From assembly GCA_023053545.1 (NCBI GenBank), contig JAKZAN010000006.1, positions 11,038,912 to 11,102,911 on the forward strand: DNA of 64,000 nucleotides, read 5' to 3'. Position numbers and translations under genes: made by a program. Positions 50,501 to 61,740 of this stretch are shown in pieces (within the stretch, counting starts at the first letter, position 1; every line of letters starts with the position of its first letter). The DNA comes from Lepidurus packardi. Taxonomy: Eukaryota; Arthropoda; Branchiopoda; Notostraca; Triopsidae. A model generated the notes under the pieces. The model ran no database searches, was not told the origin of the DNA, and saw only the letters and a list, made by a program, of their open reading frames with translations.

Positions 50501-51249
50501 AAAGAATTGAAAAGGGTAGTTTTTATAACTAAGTTTGAACTTCAGAGGTTTCACGAGTCTATTTGTAATTACGGGATGGAAATAATTGGGGTCGGCGCCT
50601 TGTGCTAAAAGTCTTAAGCTCGTGTCGATACTGGCAGTGCGAACACACGAATGCAACTGTTGGGAAACGTCATCTTCGTTGTTATTGGTGGGATGGTCTT
50701 CTTTAGAAGGGCGGAAGACATAGGCTAGCATTTGATGCTTTGCACGGATAAACTCAGCTTTGATGGGCCTTAGAAAGGGGCGAGTGTTGACCAAATCGAG
50801 CAATGTGAGTTAAACACAAATTACTTTAGAGGATCTTTGGGCTGAGGTTTCCTTTTAACAGATTTTGAACTGGATGGATCGAGGAGTACATATTCCCATA
50901 TGGTGTTGGCTCCACTGCTGTACAGATTGTGTATCATCTAAAGAAAGAAAAGTCTTTCGAACAGCTAATAGAGGGGATTAAGGTAGATACTTACAGCAAG
51001 TTGAGCTGGAGGCCACGAAGCCTTTTTTATGGATTTCACGTGTGAAACATGTCTACCCAGTGTGCGATGAACGCTGCAGCACTCGTCGCATATCAGAATT
51101 CCGCGATTCAAAGACGCCCATGAAGGATCTACGTTGCAAGTGGGTGAAAAGGGGTTCGTGGATTTCAAAGATATTATTTTACCGTGGGCTCCACAATCGG
51201 CACAAATTAAAGGATCCGATGCACTTTTAACTAGTTTTCCTCGAGACAT
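47529..51249 (-). CDS. GIT: ARF GTPase-activating protein GIT
   Basis: Exons in transcription order: 51249-51183, 51128-50995, 50937-50825, 50768-50573, 50498-50368, 50311-50119, 50000-49596, 49528-49031, 48963-48730, 47726-47529; 722 codons. The ArfGAP zinc finger reads CADCGAHDPSWASLNRG, then CDECCSVHRTLGRHVS once the 54-base first intron (51129-51182) is removed. Next come ankyrin repeats (LHVAAWAGQASQVELLLVYG), Spa-homology regions (ELTDRLSIFLCGRKPDHS; LSNHLFEELALDLYDDIDRR), a coiled coil (LLQTLVQKLVQENAQLKN) and the C-terminal FAT domain (TEWITKRIQELMKS; LRSSATRLHQECR; YEIAKAAKQL). GIT proteins pair with PIX at focal adhesions and synapses and act on Arf6. The last intron (about 1 kb) holds a foldback repeat, so the final exon is easily missed: reading through gives a false early stop. 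Confidence 0.94.
47995..48430. mobile_element. Large foldback element with TTAGG-like centre (GIT last intron)
   Basis: The left arm (about 47998-48175) and right arm (about 48255-48425) are inverted copies: GTCCGTAATCTTTTAAGGGA on the left against TCCCTTAAAAGATTATGGAC on the right, and GCGCCAATGAGATTAGAAAG against CTTTCTAATCTTTTTGGCGC. The ends carry short ACAAGGACG/ACGCAAGGACG subrepeats. Between the arms lies GGTTAGGTTAGGCTTGGTTAGG, a TTAGG-like run. No coding potential. A related copy lies at 9765-10030. Confidence 0.85.
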
Positions 51250-52101
51250 TATTAAAACTTAATAAGGTACGTCAAAGAAACGTGAATCATGGCTAAATAG
51301 AAAGGAAGAGTGGGTGTAAACAGAAACAAGTTGAATCAATGACGGAAAAAGTTTGGGGGAGGGCCTTAATAGGCGACAAGGTTCAAACGAAAGGCGGGGA
51401 GGCGTGAACCATAGTCTTTACGAGATTAGAATGGAAAATCGGAATTTCTTATGTTTAATTACATAATCAAAGACAAAAGCTTTGGGAGCGAACTATAAAT
51501 AGGCATTCTGATAGTCATTTTCTGTGTTACATAAAGGAAAAAATTGTCTTCCCCCAAGTATACTGGTAGTTCAATTTTTGGGCTTTACTGCGTATAGACA
51601 ATTAATCAAAGGCATCGTAATGACATTAGACTTCATAATATCATATAATCATGAAATGTATATTGCAGACTCGAATAAGTCTGTCACATATCGGTATCCG
51701 CCAGTACTTTCTCAGATTTTTATTCATAGGTATCGGATTGGCATTTCCGGTCGCTACTTAGGCGGTCCGATGCGAATTTGAATTACGCAACTCAGTTTCA
51801 GAGCTAGGAATACAATCAAAGGAAGCTAGTAGGAACCCTATGTTGATATGCTAATAACATAATTTTCCTAGTTTTTCTTTTGCAGATAAATTCTGTCTTT
51901 TTTAGTTGTTAGTGAGTTCACACATTCTTCTTCTTTTATGGTTAGGTGTGTTTTTATTATGTTTTTAAAATACTCGAAAAATAGAAAAACATCAATTTCT
52001 CCTTTAAGTTAAAAGCAAAATATACAAAATGTAATTAGATCAATTTCGAGCCTCGTCCGTAGACTTCATTTCGGTTAGGACCTGAACTTTCTAGCGGGTC
52101 T
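51250..52101. promoter_or_regulatory. Divergent intergenic region GIT / ANKRD13, left part
   Basis: The two divergent start codons are about 1.4 kb apart. No coding signal or clear core promoter motif is seen. The GIT promoter should lie at the left end and the ANKRD13 promoter and 5' UTR at the right. Confidence 0.45.
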
Positions 52102-52221
52102 TATAGCGTGTTCCACTGGCTGCACTGGTGCAATATTTTTCGCATTCAGTGTGACAAACGTGTATATCTTTATACACTGAGTGCGAAAAATATTGCGTGC
52201 AAACAGTGGAACGGACTATTA
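52102..52221. mobile_element. Short hairpin MITE between GIT and ANKRD13
   Basis: The left arm GTTCCACTG..TGCAATATTTTTCGCATTCAGTGT and the right arm ACACTGAGTGCGAAAAATAT, then TGCGTGC..CAGTGGAAC, are inverted copies of about 45 bases with a short loop. The whole unit is about 120 bases and non-coding. The termini (TATAGCGTGTTCC / GGAACGGACTATT) are also roughly inverted. The superfamily cannot be assigned. Confidence 0.75.
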
Positions 52222-52652
52222 GCAAACCTAGTTCCTGTTGGCTCTGGCCAGTTGGATACCTTGTAAGCTTTCAGGGGCCGTGGACCGCCTGTAGGGACGG
52301 CGTTAGAAAGTATGTGAAAGGGCCTGTGCCAAGCCCGAATAACTCAGCGGATAGAAACCCCCATGGGTCGAGTTAGCCAGTGGGTTGGTTTCCGAAAGGG
52401 TCGCTTAAGGCTTTAGGCGTGGGTCAAAGTCGACTGTTGAACGAAGTAGCTGTGGGACGAATTGTGCTCTTTGCCGTATAGTAACGCCGGCTTTGCCTTT
52501 TGAACCGAGTGATGTGGTGAATGGGCGTAACATTCCTGCTGTGTTTCTTACGCAGGGTTTTTGTAAACAAACCAGTTAGGGTGAAGGGTTTTACCGGTGG
52601 GAGACTGACATTTTTATCAGTGAAATAGTTAGTTATTGGTAATTTTGTTATC
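52222..52652 (+). promoter_or_regulatory. Presumed ANKRD13 promoter and 5' UTR
   Basis: This stretch between the hairpin MITE and the ANKRD13 start codon is GC-richer than most intergenic DNA here. No frame in it is family-like, and no core promoter element is recognised. Confidence 0.35.
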
Positions 52653-55600
52653 ATGAAGCCGATTGAGAAGATTGCGTGCGAATTTCCTCTTCATTGGTTG
52701 GTGTGGCAGAACGATTATTCCGGGCTTGACAAATGCCTTACTGACGACAAAGTTAGTTAATCGGTCATTTCAACAATAAATTAAATTAAGTATTCGCGTC
52801 TAATTAGGAAGGTCAAGAGCTGCTTGACCCAAGAGGGAAGACCCCTTTGATGCTAGCGGTTATGCTTGGCCATTTAGAATCTGTGAAAGTTTTGCTCAAA
52901 CACGAAGCTAATGTTAACGTAGAAAACAAAGAAGGATGGACAGGTTAATCTTTTACTTTAAACCGTACTGAAATCCAACTAAAAATCCTTTATTCTAGTT
53001 GTCCAAGAAGCTGTAGCCACGGGTGACCCGGAAATTTTGCAAGCTATCCTTCAAAAACGCGATTTCGAGAAGCATTCTAGTCGAATGGGTGGCATACCCG
53101 CTTTACTTCATAAGCTGCAAGAGGTATTAAAAAGGGAATGAATCAGGCAAGCCTTAGAAGCATTTTAATGTACTTACATCGTAACCACGAAGCTGCTACT
53201 CTTTCGGAAAACGCAAATTATGACCCAAACGTGCTCATGTCTGGCTTCCCGCAAAGCTTAGAGCCTCTCCTTCCTTTCTTTAATGCTAATTTACGATGGC
53301 TTCAACACGTGTTTCCTTTCTTAGGCACCGGATTTCTATATGGAAATGAAATGGGAATTTACAAGCTGGGGTAAAAACTGACATAGGTCTAGAAACCTAC
53401 TAAAGTAGTACTTATTAATTTATTTGAATACTGTCTCATCTAATTTAGTGCCACTCGTATCCCGCCTATGTCCCAGCGATACGTACAAAGTATACAAGCA
53501 AGGCTCGAATGTACGCATCGATACGACGTTATTGGGCTTCGACCAAAACACGTGGCAAAGAGGAGATCGCAGTTACGTCTTCAAAGGGGATAGTACGTCA
53601 TTAATTTCGTTAATTCCAGACCTTCAAATCTTTTATATTGGCACTGTCTCTTAAATTAAATAAGAAACCCTGCCCAAAGCGATACGCTGCGAGAGGAGTT
53701 ACATCTATAAACTATTACCCAATCCAGCAGGTGAACTGTTTGCTGTGACCCAAGTTTGACGTAGGATTTCGACGTAGTAGCTAAATCCTTTTAGACTGAT
53801 AAAGCTTTCTCCCAATACTACATGGAAATTGGCCAGAATTCAACTCTCTGTTCTGTCTCCTTTTTGTAGGTCCTACAAGCGCTGTGATGATGGAAATAGA
53901 CCATAAAACGAAGCAGGTTTACGTGGAGGAAATGAAAGTTTTGGAGGAGGCGGTAGCACGTTATCTCGTACCAAGTGAAACGGCTATTATCGGCAGACTT
54001 ACCACTCCCATAGTCAATACGTACGTGGACACGGAGAAAATTAGTTTTGAAAGGTATTATTATTTTAATATTAGGTACCCATTTTAAGGTCGAATTCTAC
54101 TCGTCTTGTGAATTTCTACTCCTGTTTACTTTAGGAACAAGTCGGGGATATGGGGCTGGAGGTCCGATAAGAGTGAGATGGTCAGTGGTAAAGAATCCAA
54201 AGTTTTTACGGCCAATAATGTGGAACTGGTCACCAAAACTCGGACAGAACACTTGTCCGGAGATCTCAAGACACAGCCACACTCTGGGGCTAAGTTTCCT
54301 ATCCATTCCTTGTTGGGGATGGCTGAGAGTGAGGAACAACCGGCAGGTGAAACCGTTTCTGAAGAGGTAATCTTCACTGGGAATGAGGAAAGTGAATTCC
54401 TTTATTAATGTTGGATTTTCGATGCAGGAATTCTTTCAGAATCCTGGAAACCCGTCTAACATTACGCCTGAGGAGTACTTTGATGAACGTGAAGATTTAG
54501 GCTTGCGTGACGTAGGCAGACCCAAGGAACAGAGCTCGAAAGTCCAAAAGTTTAAGGTTTGAGGCCGATTCTGTCGTTCTTTACATATATCGATTTCATG
54601 AACCTTTCACATTTGTATTCGTAATTTTTTTGTGTGGTTCAGGCAACTTTATGGCTTTGCGAAGAGTATCCCTTAAGTCTGCAAGAGCAGATTATGCCTG
54701 TAGTTGATCTCATGGCTATTTCCAGTTCTCATTTCAAGAAGTTGAAAGATTTCATTCACATGCAACTTCCTGCAGGCTTTCCTGTCAAGATTGGTAACTC
54801 AAGAAAATGTATTTTAGCGAAGCTGTTTAATGATTTTGGTAGAAATCCCACTTTTTCATGTCATGAATGCTTGTATTACATTTGGGAATATTTTTGGTCT
54901 CGATGAGCCTGTGGAAGGCATCAAAGCTGTCCAAGACGAGACTGGTCTTTCATGTATTGTGGATGAAAGCTGTTTTGAAGCTCCTCCTCCCTACGTCGTT
55001 TACGGTAAACCGTTTTGCCCGCAAATTCTATGACCATTCATTTGTATCATTTCCACAATGACAGATCTTTTTAGTTCATTTTATGTTTCTTTCTTATTTC
55101 TTTTTCATTTCCAACCCTTTTAAGGCACTTTTTGGGCTCGACAAATTTTCAAATATTGTCAGGTAAAATGGGAGAATGTTTCCCAAATTTTAGTGTTGTG
55201 CTTTGTCGAAATTTCTTCTTTTCTCTTATTTGAACTGCTGCAATTACCTAGTTCGAAATTTTTCTCTTTACCAAATTAGAGTCTGTTTTATTAGTGCACT
55301 TTTTCCTTGGTTATTTGCCGCGAATTTTAGTTCATTATTCTATTAGTTTTATATTTTTTATGTATTTTTAATATTTATTTTTAATATTTTTTTATATATA
55401 TTATATTTTTTGAATACATTTTATATATCTTTTTTTAATCTATATTTTATAGTCTGTATGACGAAACCTAATTCATTTCTATATTTTTCTTATTCCTGAA
55501 CTTTATTCTTTTTAACAGATTCAAATAACCGGCGCCAGTTCTCTATGGATGAAGACGATGGACTATTGCAGCTAGCTATTCAACAGAGTTTATTAGATGC

Positions 55601-56038
55601 GGGCAGCGAGACCGATGAAGTGGATATCTGGGAAGCTCTGAAAGCCCAAAAGCCATCGCGGCCGACGACACCGCAAATTGGATTTACGTCTGAAGAACGG
55701 GAACTTCAAAGGTACAAGAAGAACCAGAATACTCTCTAGCTTCTAGTTGATCCGCCCTCCTATCTTTCGAAAAATGAAAAGAGAGATTAAGTGGGCGAGT
55801 TTTTTTGGACCTAGTTTTATTTTCGCTTTGTGGTAGGGCCATTGAGGCTAGCTTGGGCGTGGTTGGAAGTAGTTTTGAAACGCGTAGTGTCCTTGGTCTT
55901 CCTGTAGCTGACGTGGAGAACGAATTGGCTATGGCTTTAGCGTTATCAGCTCAAGAGTGCGAAGCTGCTGAGCGTAGGAGAAAAGAAGAGGAAGATGAAC
56001 TGACGCAAATATTATTACTTTCCCTTACTGAAAAATAG
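52653..56038 (+). CDS. ANKRD13: Ankyrin repeat domain-containing protein 13 (A/B/D type, with UIMs)
   Basis: Exons: 52653-52751, 52808-52943, 52999-53123, 53325-53370, 53449-53592, 53870-54053, 54135-54366, 54428-54556, 54643-54793, 54843-55004, 55519-55711, 55837-56038; 600 codons, the usual length. N-terminal ankyrin repeats ([32 protein letters not shown]) lead into the GPCR-chaperone-like core: the phrase [19 protein letters not shown] spans two junctions, then [26 protein letters not shown] and [17 protein letters not shown]. The C terminus has three ubiquitin-interacting motifs: [25 protein letters not shown] and [12 protein letters not shown]. The UIM-bearing members bind Lys63-linked ubiquitin on internalised receptors at the plasma membrane and endosomes. 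Exon 4 is only 46 bases. The gene is divergent from GIT. Confidence 0.95.
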
Positions 56039-56309
56039 GTATGTCTGACCGTGTTTAATTGTTGGTTATATTATTTGCTTGTTAAAAGAACATTTCAAAT
56101 TCCATTTGTGATCTGCGCACGTTAAGGGCTAGTCTTTAATTTCTCAAGCTTCTCTAACTAAACCAATATAAAATTATTATTCATGATTCCGTATGTATTC
56201 GCGTCTTTCCCCAGTCTTAAAATTACAAAGGCCTTGGGAATCATCCAAAAAGAAGTGAATCAAGTGTTATTAACTGTGTAACGAATGAAGTGAGAATATT
56301 TAATGAAAG

Positions 56310-57858
56310 TTATGGATCGCTAGATTTGCGCGATTTGATAGGTTCAAGAGGCATATATCTCGACATGGCAGACCGAGCCAGCAGTCTGCGATCGAGAGAA
56401 ATTTCCCTTTCTATGGGTAATTTGTGGGAGGTCTTGGTGGGGGGAATAGGGGGTAATTGAGGCGCAGTGGATTCGGTAGAAAAAGATTTCTGTTGCGATA
56501 ATTCTTGTAAAGTTTCTATGGATTGACCGTCAGAGGCAGTGGCAGTCATGGCGAGTAAACGGGGCGGGAGTTCGAGGGTGTGTTTAAAGGCGTCTCTTGC
56601 GATAAGTGAGGCGAGTTTGGATCGGCTGGTTTCGGATTTACGTTTGGCGGACAGGGGAACTTTTCTTTTTTCAGATCTATCCGTCTTTGTCAGGCGAGGT
56701 GGAGTTGGGGGCTCTATTATGCTGCCGTTCTTGCTGCTCGTGGTGTCTTCCAGCATTGTATTCTTTGTAAGGAGGTCATGTGCGGAAGTGTCCAGCGTAT
56801 CGGTATTTTGGGGTCCGTCAGGGCAAGGACTTAGTCGAATAGCAGGAGTCGCTGTGCCAGTTTCTTCATGTGGGGTGGCGAAAAATTCCAGTTCATCCTC
56901 GTAGGGGCCATTGATAGTCGTTGTTCTTAGACGAGCTGATAGCGGTGGAGGACTACAAATGAGGCGTCCACTCGTCGGCGTTCGTTGTAAAGAGAGCTAC
57001 TCGGAAAAGAAAAGGATACAAAAATATATTAGCTCTATAATAAATGTTTCAAAAAGAATTTTTTGAAACCCAAATTTTTTTGAAATATCAAACCAATATC
57101 ATGTATTTGAATATACTGTAACGTATTCGAATATATTTATATAAAGACAAACTTCTAAATCAGTCTCCGGCTCCTTTTAATTGAATGGCGCTTCGAATGC
57201 CATGACTTTCGATTTTATTAGGATAGCGTGTAAAATCGAACAAATTAAGCTCAGGATACAAAAATCATGTAAAGAGGTGAAAACGAACTAAGGACATGCG
57301 CTTTGTAATTTATGACTGAAATTATTCTTTTCGTAGAAAAGGGACTCTTGGTTAAGGTCTGAAATCGGAAACGGTTATTGTACTTTAGCCATTGGATCGG
57401 CTGATGAACGAGGTCGTGCCGTGGGAATGCGACTTAGTGGTGGTAAAACGCTCGGTATTCGTTTCAATTTTGAACAATTTGGGGCCGCCGCGGTGACACT
57501 TCCACTTTGGGTTGACATGACGGGCCTTGCCTGGCTTACATTGGGAGGAAATTTGGGACGGATAGTCACTGTTTGAAAATGTAGTGCCAGTTCTTTAAAA
57601 TTATTCACTCGTAAAACGTTCGGGCCTCTAGCCCTATGACTATTACAGTAAGTTGAAATTTTGCGTGAGAGACGGGAAACAGCAAGCGCTACACTAAGGA
57701 AATTTTGACTCCAACACAAACGTTGTTCTAGGAGACTTAATGTTTGTGTATCGAGTTTCCCGGTGCATTGAGGTCTATATTGATTGGAGAGCGAGGTCAA
57801 TAGCATGACACCTTTACGGTGCGAACCAGGATATATCAGCAAATGACCTCCATACAGC
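56310..57858 (-). CDS. Unidentified protein, last two exons (partial)
   Basis: Two exons are supported: 57858-57384 (acceptor AAG before GCTGTATGG; donor AAA|GTACAA) and 56996-56310, ending in TAA; about 387 codons joined in frame. The first part reads LYGGHLLIYPGSHRKGVMLL, then VNNFKELALHFQTVTI, and looks structured. The rest is Ser/Pro/Thr-rich and probably disordered (TPTSGRLICSPPPLSARL; IIEPPTPPRL), with basic patches. A third, upstream exon contributing the first two bases of a codon must exist above 57858, but I could not find it; the frame meets a stop if read straight through. I do not recognise the family. The gene is convergent with ANKRD13, with about 270 bases between stops. Confidence 0.6.
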
Positions 57859-59483
57859 CTTCATTAACTCCGTATGCAGGATAAGTAATCGTCACTAAAT
57901 AAGTGAGAGAAATTTTATTGATAAACATTTTCCTTCCATATTGCTACGGTTACGAAATGTATTTTTTTTGTTAATTCCTATTTTTCAGAGTACCAGTAAA
58001 AATCCTCCTAATGTTCTAGGGATTTTTTTATAATTTTGTTTGTAAGCTGGCTACCTTTCACTGAAGACTTCAAAATGTAAAAAAATTGCGCCCAAAAGAA
58101 ATGATTTGACACTTTAACCTGCCCTAGTGGTACCGTACTAGGATGTTACCTTTGTTTCAGACAGTAGATAAAAAGCGAACGGCGAACTGGTAAAAGGCGA
58201 TTTAAGGCGGCGAATAGTTATGAACCAAGTTTGGCTTTGTTTTCGCATGAAGTGTTGCAGTGTTCTGGATCTTTTTAAAAAAGATTAGATCAGTTCAGAT
58301 CAATCGGCCATTTTTGATCGGATCGACGTGGACCGTAAATTGGCAAGAATCTGAGATATGTTCGGGAAATTTACCGATCCAGAGTCAGGCCATCTAGTGG
58401 ACACTGTTCGAAAATTTTCTATTATGTTTCTAACACCGATACGGTTCGGCAAACGTAGTTTCAAGCAACGTGTTTTTGTCTCGTGGTTAACTCGTGTTTT
58501 ATTTGCCACAAGATAAGGCTGTTTTTCCTAAACTTCCCAAGACAGCCACGCGAGTCGTTTTATTTGACTTGTCTTGGTGCTTAGTTGCCGTTTTATTTGG
58601 AACGCCAAGTCGTCGTTGAACGACGGCTTGGCAAGTTCGGGAAATTTAAGGAACGAGCCTTTTCGGGAAGTTCGGCTTGTCGTTGCCCCGCCCCTTCCCG
58701 TTCTAGTGCTTCTGTAATGTAAAAAAATAAAATAATTAATAATTCAATTATAAATAAATAAATAATAGTAAATTATTAATAATTATTAATAAACTATAAT
58801 GATTAATATAAATAAATAAATAATTAATTCAGTAATAAAATGGCCTCTAATGTGGAGTATATTGGCCGTATGGTTGATGATGAGGACGTGCACGTGATAT
58901 TTTTTTTTTCAAAGAATTTTTCCATTAACTCTTACTGTTTATTTTAAAAACATTCCCCAAGTTTATGAAATTAAGATGAGAAATTGTGCTGTCACTCAGA
59001 AAATAACGGTCATGCAAGAAACTGCATAGCTTGTGCTCTTAGATCATATATAGGCTACTGTAGATAGGGCACGGCTATGTGGACGGCTCTGCTCGACTTA
59101 GCTCAAACTCAGCCGCTATTATTGTGGCCAAATCTAGGCGCGCTTTATGAAACTTTGCTAGGGAGACTTGCATGCCACATAATTCCTTTTGTCTTATAAG
59201 CTAATTCGAAGTAAAAACCTATTTGAAATTACTGTGAATAAGTTCAGACGGGAAGAAAATGGGCTGAACAAATCCCTTGACTTCGTTTTGACTCGGATTC
59301 CCAACAACCTTTTTCCATTGCCCAAGCAATTCTACGTTAGACTATGGATACCTTACGCGGTAGGATGCGACCATAGCAAATAAACCGCAGCTCAGGGCAA
59401 CAGTAAAATCTCTTATAGGGAGGATTCCATATTATTGTTCCCGCCTGGCCACCAGGATCGCCAGGGGTGAAGGTCCCAACATA
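57859..59483. other. Intergenic, includes unseen 5' end of the 56.3-57.9 kb gene
   Basis: No family-like frame. It contains an AT-only low-complexity stretch (listed separately) and GC-richer sequence around 58540-58700 with CGTCGTTGAACGACGGCTTGG, which is partly palindromic. Confidence 0.4.
58730..58845. repeat. AT-rich simple sequence
   Basis: A run of AATAATTAATAATT and AAATAAATAAATAA units with almost no G or C. Confidence 0.85.
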
Positions 59484-59942
59484 ATACCGATTTTCACTGG
59501 CCACTCTGAGAGTGTCACTCTACTCTGGCAAAGCGTACTCCGAAACTGCAGATTCACCGTGAGATCTCGGATTCGCTACTCCCAGTGGAGAGCGCTGGTA
59601 ACTTTAGGGGTAAACCGCAGCCATACTTGTTTATGCTTTTTGCCCGCGCAACTTACGTTTTTTCTTAGAAGTTTTTACTGAAATAAATGGCGGTTTTTCA
59701 GGAATTTATACATACAAGTGAAGGTGGTTTAGCAATGATAGGAAGCGATTTTCTTTGCTCAATGCTAGCTGAAGGTATTCTGTATTTGTTTTGCAAAAAT
59801 CCTCTTATTGATTCGGAAATATGTTAGGAGAAATCAAAGGGCAGGTTGTGTCAAGAAAATGCCTTGAAGAACAAGGAATCATTGAACGAGAAGAAGAAGC
59901 CACAGCAGAAGTCCTGAACTGACTAAAAAACCGGCGGCATGC

Positions 59943-60200
59943 GAGTGGTCGGAAAGCGAGACGAAATTTGTATTGGATAAGTACAATCAATATATAGAAC
60001 AAGTAGGCCCGATGAAAAAGTTCCGAAGGAAAACAAATATGTGGGAACCGATTTCGAATGACCGGGCTACAGTATTATCATCAACACGAACCTGGAAGAA
60101 AGCCGGTATAAGACCGTAGTGAGGCGAAAGAAGGCAGCTATAGACAACAACAGAAGAACTGGAAATACCCGAGCTCACGTCGAGTATGAAGGCGAGCTGA
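59943..60200 (+). pseudogene. Harbinger Myb/SANT-like DNA-binding protein remnant
   Basis: The first half reads EWSESETKFVLDKYNQYIEQ followed by VGPMKKFRRKTNMWEPIS; the second half, in a different frame, reads YKTVVRRKKAAIDNNRRTGN and HVEYEGEL. Together they follow the Myb/SANT-like (MADF-related) trihelix pattern, with the first Trp, a WE pair, and an RRTG..YEGEL ending. A frameshift near 60065-60090 separates the halves, so it is not functional. Confidence 0.65.
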
Positions 60201-60354
60201 ACCAAAGACTTGCTTTGGAAACTTGCTTCAAATACATAATGCTCTAATGCTTACTCTGTAGAAATCATGCGATACTTTTTCTTGTTCTTCTACTGTACAC
60301 GGAAAACAAATAAATTTTGGAGCCACTTCGTTTAAGAAGGGCTCCTTCCATTAG

Positions 60355-60877
60355 AAAAGAAGGGCTCTATCCATTAGGCGGGACATGGTTGCTTCACATA
60401 TATCAAATCGGTCAGCCGTGTCGCGCAAACACGCTTTATTCGCAGCAAACCTACAAAGATTTGAGTTAGGCTAAAGAAGAAATAGTTTTACCAAAGAAAC
60501 GAAAGGATATGGCATTCGGCCGACTTTACAGGACTCCCTCCATGCGATGAACACTTTGGGAAGTGCTGGGAGTTTGTAAACATGTCAATTAGCAGCTCTG
60601 AAACTTGCCGAGTAATCCTAAAGTTTCGTTTAAACTGTTAACAAAATTATTATTAAACTGTGCCTCTGTGTGGAACAGATATGCTACATACTTCCCAATC
60701 TGAGTACTTGTGCACATTCGATATACAATCTGGAATTCTGGGTTTTGACTCTTCGGATCTTTCTGCTAAAAGCATACACATCATTCTTCCATAATTTTCT
60801 TCGTCACTATCACCACTGGAACTTGAAGACGTTTCTTCAAGCAAAGCAATCAACAATTTCTCTCTATTTGGATCCAT
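60355..60877 (-). pseudogene. Harbinger transposase N-terminal remnant
   Basis: From the ATG at 60877 the minus strand reads MDPNREKLLIALLEETSSSS, an acidic stretch, then KPRIPDCISNVHKYSDWEV before a stop near 60653. This is the pattern of HARBI1-like transposase starts (MD...LLLALLEE followed by PRIPDYV..Y.D.EF). Further along, 60445-60355 reads ACLRDTADRFDICEATMSRL, the helix-turn-helix of the same family. The DDE catalytic part is not visible. Confidence 0.6.
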
Positions 60878-61096
60878 GTTTCCCGCCAAACGAACGCACT
60901 CTGGATATCCTACTCCGACTTCAAAGACGGGGTAGCCGAGGGTACTCTTTTTGACTCGAAACGGAGTGAGATTTCCAGTGAAGGGCGTCAACAAGAGTAA
61001 CTCCCCCTCTGGCTGGCTCAGTGAAAGACGCCGCGGCTACTCGGAGTAAAAAAGAGTACTCCAGAGTACTCCAGAGTAGCCAGTGAAAATCGGTAT

Positions 61097-61740
61097 AAGC
61101 CTGGTTGTTGTTTACAAGCGCGCGTGTTTAGGACGTGAGAATGTGTTGTGATTACAGAGTGTACCTCTTGCTTTGTAGTTTTTGTGTAGTTTTGAGTATA
61201 CCTGCGTTTTTTAAAGTTGTATAGTTTGTACTGTTTGTGTTGTGCCATAATAATGTTGCTGTGAGTATGGAAATAGATACGGAATCAACATGAAAAACTC
61301 TCACCTGCCTACCGTCCGTATCTTACAAGCACATCAAAGACTGTTTTAGCAACTTAAACTTATGGAAAAGTCATTTTAAGGGAAGTTCAATTTTTGATAA
61401 AGAAACAATGCGTCACGAGTGTGCAAACCCTAGTCCTTCAAAACGGAGATAGAGATAGTTGTTTTGCCGAAAAAATGCTACATAACTTTCCGCAAAAATG
61501 AAAAACCCCGCGAAGTTCGTATATTTTTCAAAAAGACGACGACAATTACAAATTGGAAAGACATAATTGACAAGGCAACTTGTACTTACACCGTCGGAGT
61601 TTCTGTACTACCAGCTTCATGGAAATCAAGCATATAACCAGGTACATTATGTTATATATGTCAGTTCAGAGACAATCTTTATTTTAACAGGCTTCTTGTA
61701 ACAGTTGCTTACGAACATTACCCCTTTCATTGTTTCATTA
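61097..61740. other. Unassigned sequence before the BEL/Pao fragment
   Basis: No recognisable motif. It may be more of the retroelement in decayed form. A short direct duplication (ATTCACCTTTAGC twice) lies just after it, near 61744-61772. Confidence 0.4.

Larger units (their letters stand above)
59484..61096. mobile_element. Degraded PIF/Harbinger DNA transposon
   Basis: The inverted termini ATACCGATTTTCACTGGC (left) and GCCAGTGAAAATCGGTAT (right) match exactly over 18 bases and, with one mismatch, continue into (C/T)ACTCTG; both are followed inward by AGAGT/ACTCT-type repeats. Inside are remnants of the two proteins Harbinger elements encode: a Myb/SANT-like protein on the plus strand and the transposase N terminus and helix-turn-helix on the minus strand, in convergent orientation. 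The element is about 1.6 kb, shorter than an intact copy, and both frames are broken. Confidence 0.7.

Noticed and set aside
51129..51182. Reading GIT exon 1 straight through as one exon
   Set aside because: The straight reading inserts 18 residues (VKIISLKSTNPF-like) between CADCGAH and DPSWASL; a GT-AG intron removes them and restores the ArfGAP spacing.
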